Source: Podarcis raffonei
Taxonomy: Eukaryota > Chordata > Lepidosauria > Squamata > Lacertidae
Direction of reading: 5' to 3'
Assembly (NCBI RefSeq): GCF_027172205.1
Contig: NC_070611.1
Span: 42,319,479 to 42,383,478 of the forward strand
DNA: 64,000 nucleotides
Positions within the stretch are counted from its first letter, which is position 1. Each line of letters begins with the position of its first letter. The position numbers were made by a program, and so were the translations under genes. The notes under the pieces are model-generated. The model was not told the DNA's origin and made no database searches. It was given only the letters and a program-made list of their open reading frames with translations. This document shows positions 1-13,000 of this stretch, in pieces.

Positions 1-1144
1 TTCAGAAACTATTTTTATTACTGGTCATCTAGGTATTTGGCAAGCTTATCTGAGTAAGTCCCATTAAACTTGATGGGGGCTTATTTCTGAGCTGATACTT
101 ACATAGCATAGCACTGTCTATTGTGAATTGTATGAGGCCTGGAATGTTCATACATCTTAGGAACACATAAGGAATAGATCTATGTGAAACTAGAACTAGC
201 CTTTTTCTTTTGATAATAAAAATACTGCTACTAATCAAATATTATAAAAAGGAGCCTGCTAAGTAGAATGACCTAAAACTAATGGCATGTTTCTGAATTT
301 TTTTTTTATTCTCATGAAAAACATCCAAATGCATTCACAAATATACAGAAAAGCCCAAGGATTATGGGAATAAATATTTTTCGGTGATCAAAGAAAAAAT
401 AACTTGGTATGTTTTGAAGCTTGTCATTCAAGGAATTATGAACAATGCATATTTCTGTATAAATCAGTTTTATAATAAGCACAACCTGACCTCTGATGTG
501 ATACGTCACTTCAGGCAATAGAGCCATATTGCCAGGTCTATGAGATCATTCACAAGAATGGAATAGAATTGATTGCTTCCAGTTGCAAGCTATAGCTGCT
601 TTGGCTTCCATTAATTAAATGCAACCACATTTCTCAAGATTTATATATTTAAGTAGGAATTAGAAGACTTCTTTCTAGTTTCTTGTGTTTCCCCCTTCAT
701 TGTCAATGTTGGGATCAAAATGAATTATTTCTGTGGGTGCTTACCTAGCCCTGTGCTTTTTCTAAAAGAAAATACTCCATTTCTGTAATTATGTCTTCAT
801 CATTGGTTGTGAGCCTTATTTCCAGGTAGGTGTGGATAGGTAGGCAGTCTTAATCAAAAGATACTATGGCCATATGATCACACACTGAACCTGCGGTCAC
901 AGACGACAGGAACTGGAGCTCCATAACACATAGAGTTCACCCCATGTTGGCTATGCCTAATAATGATTTCTGTTTTCTGTGATATTTTAAAGCGTAACGT
1001 AGGATAGAACCCATGTGTGGCGCCTAAATGTTTCTCTATAACTTGATGCAAGTACTAGGGCACTCGGTAGTGGTCATCTGGTGAAAATATTAAGCACCCA
1101 TATGCTTGCTAACATGTCTGATGCTTAAATAGAACTATTCTCAG
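1..1144. other. Intron or upstream TMPO sequence, no exon recognised
   Basis: This is AT-rich sequence upstream of the first recognisable TMPO exon. I looked for the preceding shared exon (the human residues just before GITETEW) and for the LEM-domain exons and found neither. They presumably lie outside the window. No clear repeat was identified. Confidence 0.5.
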
Positions 1145-4100
1145 GATGGAGTTACTGAGACATTCTGGAGAAGTGGATCTTCAAAAAGTGGACTTCTGCA
1201 GGCAGTTTCTAGGGAGTCTGCAAGAGTATCAAGAAGAACACCAAGAAAAAGGGTGATGCAAGGCTAATTTGAAATCTAGACTTTTATTTTCCTCCCCAGG
1301 GCCCTAGTGACAATTGTACACTTATTTTATGTTTCTGTTTTTTAAACAAACAGGTTGAAACTACAGTACCGCTACCTGTACATGATGCAGTAATATCAAA
1401 GAGTACTCCTATAGCTGATACTGTAGTGGCTTCAAGCAACGAGACCCTAGTAAATATATTGAATTTGCAAGAGGTGGTATTCTATAATCTTCCTCCTCCT
1501 GGAAAAACACTTTCTGCTTGGAAAAAGGGAATGGGGGCTCCTTTAAAAAAGGCATTCTTTAAATAAGAAATGTGCTCTTAAGTCTGATGCAAAGTAAAAT
1601 CAGAAGGAGCAATATTGAACTACATTTTTCTGGCTGGTATCCAACTACATCTGTCTTTCAGCAGAATGAACGCTGTTTATGGAATGGATTCCCTCTCCCC
1701 TGCATGTCTTCATGTGGCCCCAGATCTGCTCCAGAGGGTTGGGGAACCCTCCAGAGCAGATTTGGGGGAGCACAAGGGGCAGAAGGGTGGAGTGCAGGAA
1801 AGGGGTACCCATTGTGCAAATCTGTTCACATGCTGTTGGATATAATCCTCTGAAAGCTGCTCTTCCTTTTGCTTAAGTACATGGGGGTGATGCCTGTAGA
1901 TAATAGATTAGCTGTTTTTCTTATAATTTGTCTATCTGGAATGCACTAATTTTCTTCTAAAACACTGCAATCAATTTCTGAGGGCTGGCTTCTCATATGT
2001 AAGGCTACCTGGTTGGTTAAGTTTTTTATTGCTGTTTCTTTTGTTAATTCTGAGTCTGAACAATTTGAATTTCAGCAGGTTGTCAATAGGGTGCCTGGAA
2101 ATTTCAAGCATGCAGATCCTATACTGTCAATCAGTGACTTCTCAGAGTTGCCCAGAAGAACACCAAAGAAACCATTGATGTCAGCTGAAGTAAATGAATT
2201 AAACATAGATTGTTGAATAGAAAGGGGCGGAGGGTGCACTTACATATATGCATTTGGCTTTTAACTTGTAAATGTCATGCTAACTTAATTCTGAACTATT
2301 TTCTCACTTCAGCTTACAGTGTAATCCTGAGTGATGTTTTGTATATTTGGAGCAAACAGGAATTTAGGGATACCTAAGAACTTAAGATTTCATCACATAA
2401 CTCTTACTGACTACATCAAATGTGAAATTCATATGAACAAAATTCATATAACCAAGTCAGCAGAATAGATACAAAATAATTATTTTTCTACTCATCTCTG
2501 TTGTGTAGCTTTTTATTTCTTTTAAAAGCTTCTTATGTGCCAATTATTACCTTACTAACAAATAGGAGAATTTGAAATCTCACTACAAATATGTGCTCAC
2601 TGTTTTTAAAATAGTATTATTCTGTATTGACAGCGTTTTTCACTTTCCACCAAGCGGAAATGGGAAATAAACATAAAATTACTTATATTCAATAGCCATA
2701 CAATTCAGTTAGGACAGAAGTGCTGACAGTGCCTTTAAAGTCTTCCTTTATCAAGGTAGCCTTTATTACATAACACTATACTTCATGTTGAAAGGATGGT
2801 ACTGAAGATCCCTGGATACAAAAATGGCCAAACAGACCAAAATAACCAATCTTTAATCAACAGCTAAACTCCATGCAAGAATCTTTTTAAAGTTTACTCT
2901 GCTTACCAAATTCTTTTACAAATCACATAGTGATGCACACTTGCTTTTTCTTTCTCTAGTACAGCTTTCTTGTGCATTTTTTAAAAAAAATTCTCCCTTT
3001 GTCTAACTTTTTACAGGTCATGGAGAAAACATCTACAGAGGAAAGAAGAGCAGACAGGGATATTCTTAAAGAAATGTTCCATTATGAGGCATCAACACCT
3101 ACAGGAATTAGGTATTTATAGGTGTAATTATTGTTTCAAGCATGCAGTGACTGCCTTTTTAGGCTTTGTTAGCACAACTCAGTGCACTTGACTCTGTTAT
3201 AATAACATTTCTAAGAATCCAGTCTTAAAAGGAGTGTTATTTTTTTATAATATTAAAAATACGTTTTCCAGTTCTTTCATGCTTATCAATAGCAACTAGA
3301 AAACCCTAGATCTTTCAAAGCTGTATATCATTTAAATTTGTGTTTTTAGAAGCAAATCATGTGTTAAGGTACTTGTCACTTCCAGAACCACAGACTGTTT
3401 GTTCTAGGATTTGGCTCATTGTTTGAGATATCCAGATCAAAAGCCATCATAGGAATAGTCTTTACTTAGCAGGTAGTATAACCTGCTAAAGTAAATATAC
3501 TGAACTTACTGCTTCTAAAGCAACATGATTTGCGCCATACTGCTAAATCACAGAAAATATTTGCAACAGGACTAGGAGGGAAACTTTAGTAATAGGGTGC
3601 ACAGTACAGTTAGTTGCCTTTCACAGAGCTTTGCACCTTGTCTCTCAAGCAGCCATTATACCCTTAACTTTGTGGAAGATTAAGATCCTCCATCTCATTA
3701 TATTCCTTAGGTATAAAAATGGTAGAACTCCATGTCATAGATTTTAATTCCCAAGGATGGAACTATCTGATTTACACAGCCAAGTTGGGGACAACACATT
3801 GCTCAGGTTTACCCAGCTTCCCTAGGTCTTCTGCTTACAGTTATAGTTCTGAGTTTGGGCAAGTTACTGTTGTGCAGGTTTTCTTGCAGAGTAACTTGAC
3901 CTAAAGTTCTCTGCTTTAGAAGTTGCAGGTCTATAAAAACCCAAACAGTTCTAGTACTTAAAACGAGGAATGTTGAATGCTGAGAACACTTCTTGTCTGT
4001 CTCAAAAGAATGCCTTTTTATTGGGTGGCATGCATGCTCTGAAGATGGACAGGGTGAAAGGGGACAGATCTTCTATTTTCTAGCTTGTCAGAAGTCTGGT

Positions 4101-4649
4101 ATTCAAAGAACTGGTATCTTAACAAACAATATAAATTTGATGGATATAACATTTAGTATCCATCATGAAGCTCATTGAATGTATTTCCCTTCTCATAATC
4201 CATAGTTTCGGTGAGGCAAACCATTTGTCTGTCTTCCCTAGAAAAACTTCAGAGCATTAAATACCTACCTCATCCTCTCCCAAATGCCTTTTAAAAATGA
4301 GGTCTATTTTAGCCTTAAATAAACATATAATTACTTCTCATTAATTAACAGTGCTACCTGCCGCAGACCAATCAAGGGAGCTGCTGGTCGACCTATAGAG
4401 CACAGTGACTTCCGGCTGGAGGAAACCTATTCATCAAAATATATCCCCAAATATGTTGCCACAGCAGATCTCAACCCAGAGAAACCAACAATTAAAAAAC
4501 GTTCCATTCCTATGTGGATAAAAATCCTGCTCTTTGTTCTTATTTCAGTCTTCTTACTTTTGGTCTATCAGTCTATGGAAACCAACCAAGGAAATCCATT
4601 CTCCAAATTTCTTAATAGTAATAGTAACCTGGAGGAAAAGACAGATTGA
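1145..4649 (+). CDS. TMPO: TMPO (lamina-associated polypeptide 2), 3' coding exons, LAP2-beta type
   Basis: TMPO/LAP2 beta is an inner nuclear membrane protein that binds lamin B and chromatin (through BAF, via its LEM domain). Only the C-terminal part is here. The exons are 1145-1252, 1354-1449, 2079-2189, 3017-3111 and 4352-4649, 708 nt in all, giving 235 aa and a TGA stop at 4647-4649. The translations align directly with human LAP2 beta: SRRTPRKR, then STPIADTVVASSNETL, VVNRVPGNFKHADPIL, EASTPTGIS, CRRPIKGAAGRP, and the anchor IPMWIKILLFVLISVFLLLV. The first three exons are phase 0 and multiples of three (108, 96, 111 nt), so skipping them keeps the frame, as in the shorter mammalian isoforms. 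The first intron here is only 101 nt. The LEM domain, alpha-specific exon and promoter are outside the window. All listed introns are GT-AG. Confidence 0.95.
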
Positions 4650-5200
4650 GTGTTTGTATGGCACACACAACTTGGTCTCCTATTTAACTGTAGAGATGTC
4701 TTCATCCTTCATCAATTTCAGCGACTGCATACAAATAATAGCGGCATCAGAAAAGTGAAATAAACAAGACAGTATAAGTGGACATCACTAACTTTTTTCA
4801 GTATTAGGAGATCACTTTGTGCCATAATTAATATTTTTAGATCTCTCTGGAATTTCTTGTAGGATTTATTTTTTTAACGTGGATATCATTACATTCATTT
4901 GAGATTGTATATTTGTTTTTGCAAGCTCAAGGGCAAAAGTGATAGTAAAATGTGAAAATGTGTTTTAATGTTTTTATTTCATATTAAAAAGATAATGTAC
5001 TGAAAATTTCTCTACATTGCCTATTGTTTTTAGGGGTGGGAAGTGCTAAGATAATAAAGGGAAATGCATTTTTGGATGCATTTTGTTGAAACTGTGCAGC
5101 TAAGTTTAGTGTATTGTAGTTTAATGGAAAATCCAGCATTTTTTCTGTAGAATACTGTAACATTTTAATAAATAAATGTAAACCTATTGTATACATTTCT
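4650..5200 (+). other. TMPO: TMPO 3' UTR with polyadenylation signals
   Basis: This is non-coding sequence after the TMPO stop. AATAAA hexamers occur at 4759-4764 and, overlapping, at 5167-5172 and 5171-5176. The tandem pair followed by a T-rich stretch around 5195-5215 is the best candidate for the main cleavage site. The upstream signal could give a very short 3' UTR. Confidence 0.6.
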
Positions 5201-6217
5201 GTATCTGTCCTAGTTTTAATTGTAGTAACTCCAATTAACCCTATTCTCTATTTTTAATAATAGTTCTCTACTTTAGTGCTTAATGTCATATCACTGATCA
5301 AATTGGCAATAGGTGTCCTTAGAGCAAAACATATTTATTAGTAAAATTGTGTGAAAGAAAATTTACATTAAATAAACTGAACTACTTTTTTACTGAATAA
5401 TTACAATCTTAAATCATTAACTGCAGATTTAAAATTCCTGTCTTATTACAAAATGGTTATGCTCTCAAGCAAAAACCTCTATTTTTATGTAGGTAAATTG
5501 ACTTCTATGTGTAGATTTCTTTTTTTTTCCAACTTAGAATTTTGTTTGAACCATCATGGATGTTCATATTCCAAAACATTTCATACTTTCATTAAAAAGG
5601 CATTGTTATGTTACGTATTATGTATCAACCAAGGTTAAAAGTTCTGCTGATGGATGCAACAAATTTAGTCTGCCATAATTTGTTATCAGTTGCATTTACC
5701 AATCAAGTAACTTCAATTAATTTCAAGTGTGGGTTATTACAAATATAATGTGAATGTATCAATTTGCAGCACATATGGGATCCTGATATTACTGCATATT
5801 CTATACAAAATGCAATAAACTTATTTTTAACGTTCTAGTCTCATCAAAAATTGGTATTAATACAATCAAATATTAACCTTAACTTTTGTTGTAAAATTAT
5901 CTTACTACCTCACCTTACTTGATGCTATAGCGAGGCACATTTATGGAACAACCCATTGAATCCAATAGAAGGAGAAATTAGTATACCAACTGTAGGGTTG
6001 TATGCCCTCCTTCCTCCTTTCCAGGGGCATGCCCATTAGACCAAATGCAGCTCATTTTTGCTCTCTTCACCTTTCCTCTGACATCTCTGGAGACGCATCC
6101 GAGGGCTGCCTGCCTATGGAAAGGTAGCTCTAGTACCCCCTTGCTTCTGGGCCATAGGAGCACACTCTTAAGCATACTTATTAGTTCTAATGTTTTGAAG
6201 GGCTTTAGCATACCTAA
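5201..6217. other. Intergenic, nothing recognised
   Basis: AT-rich spacer between TMPO and SLC25A3. A further AATAAA near 5370 could serve a longer TMPO transcript. No exon or clear repeat was identified. Confidence 0.5.
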
Positions 6218-6363
6218 CTGATCAGGCTGTAAGGCTACAGTTCAGAGCACAGGTAGGCTGCTTACACTCAGTGACCAATGAGTTAGGCTACTTGTAACTC
6301 ACTGGTCACTGAGATGTAAGCAGCCTACCTGTGCTCTGAACTGTAGCCTTACAGCCTGATCAG
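6218..6363. repeat. Long near-perfect palindrome, 68-69 bp arms and 9-nt loop
   Basis: Left arm 6218-6285 is the reverse complement of right arm 6295-6363, apart from one mismatch and one 1-nt indel. The loop is 6286-6294. Both ends read CTGATCAG, itself a palindrome. No flanking target-site duplication is evident. It may be a hairpin MITE or a local inverted duplication. Confidence 0.9.
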
Positions 6364-7782
6364 AGTTAACTGCACAATACTGTATTCTAAATGGGTTATG
6401 AACTAGTGTGCTTATTACTGACATTTTTTCCTTAATTAAATTGTAATGGTTCATAGGGAAATATTGAATGTGTCAATGACAACAAGTGTTATTTCTATAT
6501 TTTACATGAAAAAGGTTTCAGATACTTGGCATTTCCACTTAGAGAAAGAAGAGATTGAGCCTCATGTGACAGTGATGGATCCAGTAGTGTCCGTAATTTA
6601 CATACTCCTTCAGAGGTAGTATAGCCCTGTCAAAATCAGGCAACATTTCCAGGCCTAAACCTCAATTGAAATGGGTCTAGAAAATTGGTTTTATCCAAGA
6701 AAACCTGGATCTGGCCCTTAACCATGTCTTGCCTTCCTATGTCCTATGCCCAACACATGAGCCATTACCTCTGTTGAGGTGGTCCATGCAACTATTTTGG
6801 CATCTTTCTCATGATGCTGTTAGTCTCCCTTCTTTGCAAAGGAAACCACATTAAAGTCATTTTAAAAACCATTGGTTATACTGGAATAAAATCTATTCCA
6901 GGCAGGCTCTTGGAGATAGCAACTTGCCAACAGATCTGGGTAGATCATATCCAGTTGTATTCTCAATTTCTCTTATTTCAGTTGTCCAAAATATATTTGG
7001 GCATATCACCATTCATTGTTTTGCATCTTCAACATAGATTATCTCCTATATATGTGCTTTAATGCATACCAGTGAAAAATGAATTCATAACAAGCTTTAT
7101 TTCAAGGCGATGCTTTTGGTTTGATGCAGAACATATTGCCCAAGATCCTTTATTTGAAATGATGTGCTAATTATTATGTCAATATTAATGATAATATTAT
7201 ATTGTTTATTTAATAATCTGTGTTGGGTCTTTAAATGTTAAAAGATTCAGATTCTACAAGTTCTGAAATAGGACCATGTTTACCAACTAAATTGTTGGCA
7301 GTGTTTTGTAATTGCAAGTACTGAAAAGTGTTGGTTGGGTCTGGAGCATTTTTTAAGATGTAAAAGAACGTAATATACGGTATGTGGCAATAATTTGATC
7401 TCTGTGCTGTGACACAATAGTGGCACTAGATGGCACTTTAAAGTACTTTTTGCATGCCAGCTCCTAAGGCAACCTTATGTTTGCCAGTGGTTTTTTTCTA
7501 AAAAAAAATGTTTAGGGGTACTTTCATTTTCCTACTCATATTGAAATACTGCCCCTCAATAAGGCCAAACTTAGATTCTCAAAATGTTTAAGTTTATGCA
7601 TACCCCCAGAAAAAAGCATTATAACAAAGGTAGTTCTGACATGACATTCTGTCTGACAGCTTCAGAATATTTTAGTAACTTTTCTTCATATGGTCTTCAA
7701 TATTAAAATAAAAGACAGTCAGGTGCAAAGCCTGAACTAGCTGCAAAATGGCCACATCTGCCATATGAGCTGAACATTTATA
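6364..7782. other. Intergenic, nothing recognised
   Basis: No exon, RNA gene or confidently identifiable repeat was seen. The short reading frames here have no recognisable similarity to known proteins. Confidence 0.45.
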
Positions 7783-8000
7783 CAGTGGTACCTCGGGTTA
7801 CAGACACTTCAGGTTACAGACTCTGCTAACCCAGAAATAGTACCTCGGACTAAGTACTTTACCTCAGGATGAGAACAGAAATTGCGGCGCGGCGGCAGCA
7901 GGAGGCCCCATTAGCTAAAGTGGTGCTTCAGGTTAAGAACAGTTTCAGGTTAAGTACGGACCTCCAGAACGAATTAAGTACTTAACCCGAGGTACCACTG
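7783..8000. mobile_element. Mariner-like MITE with TA target site (copy 1)
   Basis: This 218-bp element has terminal inverted repeats CAGTGGTACCTCGGGTTA and TTAACCCGAGGTACCACTG, flanked by TA on both sides (7781-7782 and 8001-8002). The interior repeats the motif 'cttcaggttaagaac' and has no coding capacity. It is closely related to the copy at 38465-38670. The TA duplication points to the Tc1/mariner superfamily. Confidence 0.85.
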
Positions 8001-8002
8001 TA

Positions 8003-9430
8003 ATCGGTCAGAGAAAGTCTGGCCCAGTGCATAGACTGAAGAACCTCAAATTCCAAACTTTAGACAGTTACTTAGTGATCTCGGACCAGTTACTACTTTT
8101 CAGACTACTATGAAGAGAAAAGGACCAAAGACTGGTATATTAAGATAATATACTGTAATATATTGTTACTGACACCAGTGTTACAAAGGTTGCATACCAC
8201 TCGCAATCTCTGCTAAGCAGTAGCAAGCTTCCAGATGCTCAGGGTTATGTTTCCTTTAGGAAATCAAAGCGCATCAGAGACTAGCCTTTAAGAAATATGG
8301 CTTATTGTACACATATTTACACCTAGGTCTACTTTGGAGAGAGTTCAGAGCATTACATCTCAAAAGGGGCTTGTTATTCACAGCAGTGCAGCATTGGAGT
8401 CCAAGGCATCCTGCAAGCCATCTCGGTGCCACTGTGCCATCCTGCCAAGATGGTTCTGGACTTCACAGCCGCTCATGGAGTTCTTCTCTTGCAACCTCTA
8501 GATTTCAAAAGGACACATTTTTCTTGTGTGACATCACACCTCCTGTAACCTTCCCCTCCACACTATGTACCCAGAGGGCAGGCAGAGGGTCGATGACTGG
8601 ACACTGTTTGGCATTTATACCATGATGGTCTTTCTCCCCAGGTCATTTCCTAACATCTGACATCTTTTCTTCATTATTTCAAATATTATCTAAATTCTAC
8701 CATTTATTAATTTCTAACATTCCCTAACTAGCAGTTATGAGTTCCCTCGCCTCTCCACAACTGTCACCCCAGATTTGCACCAATATATCCATGCTGTAGG
8801 TGAAGGGTTGTAGTTGACAGATGGTAGCTGAGTTCCAAGTACTCATCTCTGAATACTACACTGCTATCAGGATTTATGACCCCTCAAATACTCTCCCCCT
8901 GGAATGGCCTTTTGTAGTCCATTGCTTTCCAAAGCTTTTGGCAGAAACACACTTGCCTGTTAAGCACAACCTGAAGATTTCCTTTTTCTAAATCAGGTTA
9001 CCATTTAAACCACCCAATTCATAGCCACAATATGGTTGCATAGTGCGGCACTCTTGTGGATGAAGCTCTGGTCCACATTTTAAGAGCCTTACCACACCTT
9101 ATACTAAGATATTTATTGTTGTGCCTGAGAACAGAAATTACTGCAAAACATCTTTTTTGTTAGTCCAACGCGCCATCGTCTTTTCGAGCAACAGGAGTAT
9201 TGTGGTGTGCGCGCGTAGCTTTTCTTAAAATTATTTTTAAAAATAATATTAGTGGTATTAAAATTCAAACGATATCGGTCGGAAATGCACTGAAACATTC
9301 TAGGAACAAGCAATGTAAACTCCAATGAGCAGATCTCAGTACGTGGAAGTTTTCACAAAATTTCCACCACGCACGAACTGGGCGCTGCCAACTAGGTAAC
9401 CTTGTTCCTTCTCCTTCACCCAACTACTTA
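8003..9430. other. Intergenic, nothing recognised
   Basis: Mostly unique-looking sequence leading to the SLC25A3 CpG island. The 106-codon open frame at 8305-8625 has no recognisable protein similarity and was not accepted as a gene. Confidence 0.45.
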
Positions 9431-9830
9431 AGTTCACGGTCGCCTCTAAACCAGACGGTGCCAGTCATAGGAAGGTCCAGCTAGCAGGCTCCCTCCAAGG
9501 TCTGGTGCTTGTCGCGCATTCGCTCTCCCTCCACCCGCTTCCCAGTATTTCACGGCCGCTCTATGGCAAGGCGAGACAAGGCAATGGAGGGGTGCGGAGC
9601 AGAGAGCGGCAGAGCTAGGCGAGATGACAGGATTGGCTCTTGAGAGCGTCGGCGGAGTGACGCGGGGCCGCGGCGCCCAATCGCAGCGCGCCTTTTTGGA
9701 CCGCCGCTCCGCCCTTTTTGCGTCAGAGAAGGACAAAGTCATTGAGGAAGGGTGATATTCGGCCTTTGAGTGCAGTCGCCGGCCGAGTAGCGGAACGGAG
9801 GGGAAGCGGGTTCCGCCATCTTAGAAGGTG
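9430..9830 (+). promoter_or_regulatory. SLC25A3: SLC25A3 CpG-island promoter and 5'-UTR exon 1
   Basis: A CpG-dense stretch begins near 9430 and runs past the start codon. It contains CCAAT at 9677-9681, an inverted CCAAT (ATTGG) at 9632-9636, and CRE-like GTGACGC and TGCGTCA near 9655-9725. A non-coding first exon ends at 9827 with donor AG|GTGAGT and joins the coding exon at acceptor 9991-9996. The exact start of transcription is not determinable here; it is probably between about 9740 and 9790. Confidence 0.65.
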
Positions 9831-10011
9831 AGTTCCTGAGGGGAATGGGGTGCAGGGGCGGCTTTTCCGTTCTCGCACCTTCGCCGCGCGTTCAGTCCCG
9901 GCTGCTGACGGGGGCAGTTTTGTTTCCCCCCGCCTCACAAGCACGGCGAGGCAGGGGCCTCCTGCTTAACCACATCCCTCGCTCTCCCTCCCGCAGCTTC
10001 CTGCCGCCGCC

Positions 10012-13000
10012 ATGTTCTCGTCCATAGTGCCGCTTGTGCGGCTCAACCCATTCCACGCCCCGCAGCTGCAACTGCAGCAGGACGGACTCAGTCTAAGGAA
10101 ACTCCTGGCCGAACCCGCGGAGCCTTCGTGCACCCGGCGGAGCCTGGCAGCCGCTTCCGCAGAGGGTAAGTGGGCGGAGTGGGGGGGGGACGGGGCGCAC
10201 GACCTTTGCCTCGGCTCCTTCTCTGGAAGGGCCCCCCGGTTTTTGAATTCTCTCTCGGGTGGGGCTTCAGCTACCTGCCCCCTTGGGTTCCTCTTGGAGG
10301 ACATGGAAGGTCAATGCAGGCCGGGCTTGTGCTTGGCTTACGGTGCCTCCTTGGCTGAGCCCCTTCCGTTTCCTCCCACTGGAAAAGGCCAGGATGAGTT
10401 CCCGTCTGTGCCTTGAGCCCCGCCTGTGTAGGCCTCGGAGGAGGCTTGCTCCGCGGCGACCTTGGGGCTGGAAGGCGTCGGGCCTAGCCATGCCTTGCAT
10501 GTGGTTGGGGACATCTTGTCTTCTAGTGCGTGGTCGCCCTCAGCGGCTTAAGGATGCTGCTTGCGCAGAAGACGGCATGTCTCCATGGCAACTAGTCAGC
10601 GGCCTGGGCCTTCCCCGGGTGGGTAACACTTTTAAAGGAGGGTGGTATGGTGGGGACAAGGTCACAGGCTTAGAATGACACTGGGAGGAGAAGGTGAGGC
10701 TAAGTAGTTTTCCACACTCTCGTTTACCTTGAAGGGTTTATTAGGTCGATACAATGTTGCACCTATGTAAGCAACCAATATTTTTAAGTCTCATGATGAA
10801 AATAAGCAAACCTCCCTACAAATGTTCTCCATCAACTTCGTCCCGTTGGTGCCATATCTGTTTTCTTACAATGACACAATATCTACTACTAAACCTGTCC
10901 TTTATTTAATTGCATAGGGCAGCCATATATTAGAAAAAAAAGAGTGAAGAGGGTTTTGTAGCACATTTAAAAGATGAACATAGCTGTAGTGGCCTGTGAA
11001 AAGAATAGCCACTGCTTTGTCAGATGCATGAAGCATCATCGTCCGTTGGCACATACCAACATGTCATTCATGATATATAACTCAATTAAGCTTTGTTTTT
11101 TGTATTAAAAAAAAGCAGTTTCTTTTTATGTTACAAGAACCCTGGAATGATAAGAGGTTGGTGCATGTAGCTTTGAGGCAATAGTTTTGAATCTAAGATG
11201 TACCTTATACGTACTTACTTGCCTTAATTTTTTTTATAATGAATAAATCCTCACAATATATTCTTACAAAGATACTGGGTTAATTATGTGAAGGTCTATT
11301 GACCAGTGAGTGTTTATATGCCCATGTAAAGAATTGCACAGCAGTAACTTGTGAAATTACTTACTGTTTGTTTAGCCTTTACAAGGCAATCTGAAATCAG
11401 GGCCTGGTAAGTTACCTAAAACAATGAGCAAACACAATCAAGCTCTGTTGAATTTAATTGAAATGAATTTTTTGTTTTATATCCTGTATATATATGTTAT
11501 TTTGGCATAACTGGACATTTACCCTTATCTAATATTTATGTGGCTTTTAATCCCTGCACAGCACATCTCTTGGAAGAAAGTCTTGCCTTAAGCAGAATGC
11601 ACCTTGTAAATACCAATATTTTGGTCATTCCTATGACACGTGCAGTAACTATGATATTATTTTGAATCCCATTCATGTTGGCATAGACATCTTTGTCAAG
11701 TAGCATACCAGCCTATGTGTTGATATTGATACTGGTCCTTGAACATGGTTATTTGAAAGTGAATTAAGATCCATTTTAATTACTTTGAGAATGTTTTCAG
11801 GCAGTCTTGGTAAAAAGAATAAATGCTTTTAGTTGTCCTACTACCAATTCATAAATTTTGGAAGACAAACTTGTTTTAGGAGAAAAGTGAAATTTCTTGA
11901 TTGAGCTTACATAATTTAATGCTGACTTCAAATGCCAAACACTGTAGTTTGTCAACTTGTACTTATCTCTTTTTAAGCAGAAGACTATAGCTGTGCATAT
12001 GGCTCTGGCAGATTCTTCATCCTTTGTGGCTTTGGTGGGATTATTAGCTGTGGTACCACGCACACAGCATTGGTTCCTTTAGATCTCGTTAAATGCCGAA
12101 TTCAGGTTTGATTGCATGCCAAGTTGGTTATCATAGCATGATAAAAGTGTGAAATCTTACTAATCAAAATGAAACAAGGCTTGGATTTCACCCAAATAAA
12201 GTTGTTTATATTGTTGCATGTAGTTTATTTAACAGCATGGTGTGTCTTGTCTTTGCTGCAGAAGAATACAGTTGTGAATATGGCTCTCTCAAGTTTTACG
12301 CTCTCTGTGGCTTTGGTGGGGTCCTAAGTTGTGGTCTGACACATACAGCAGTGGTACCTTTGGATTTAGTGAAGTGTCGCATCCAGGTTTGTATGCTGCC
12401 AAATATGGATTTTCCCCCCTATCATTTGGGATGAAATAATTGGACAAATTTTAAATTGAGCCAGATTTAGTTAGGAACCATGTAACTGGCATTTGACAAA
12501 TAAGCTGTAATGGCAGATACTTGTGTTTGAAAGCTTCATGAGTGATCAGAAATCATGATTTATCAAATGTATACCTCCAGTACAAATACGTCTAAAATAT
12601 TTGAGCCTGATATATTAGAAAACTAAACATTCAGAATCTTTAACATGCATGTAGCATAAAGGTTGAATGACTTCATGCATGTGTCATTTCTTTGTTGTGG
12701 AGTTATAATTTGAAGAAAAGATAATAATGATCCATGCATTTGACAACGAAAACTTTGACAATGGAAGCTTGAATATGTGAGGACGTAGTCAATGAGAAAC
12801 AGTATGATCCTTTGCAAATTAGCTTAGAAGTTGCACTGAGTTCAGTGGGAATCACTCCCAAGGAAGCGTTTATAGGATTTTAGCCATATAATGAACCAAC
12901 CAAGTTGGTTACGTGGAATGAAGAATCTGAAGTTAACCCTTTGCTTATATTTGTAATATATTAAAAAGAGTGCTTTGATTTTTAGATATTTTAGATATTT

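Noticed and set aside
9446-10678. Several overlapping open frames on both strands around the SLC25A3 start
   Set aside because: They are CpG-island artefacts overlapping the verified SLC25A3 exons in other frames.
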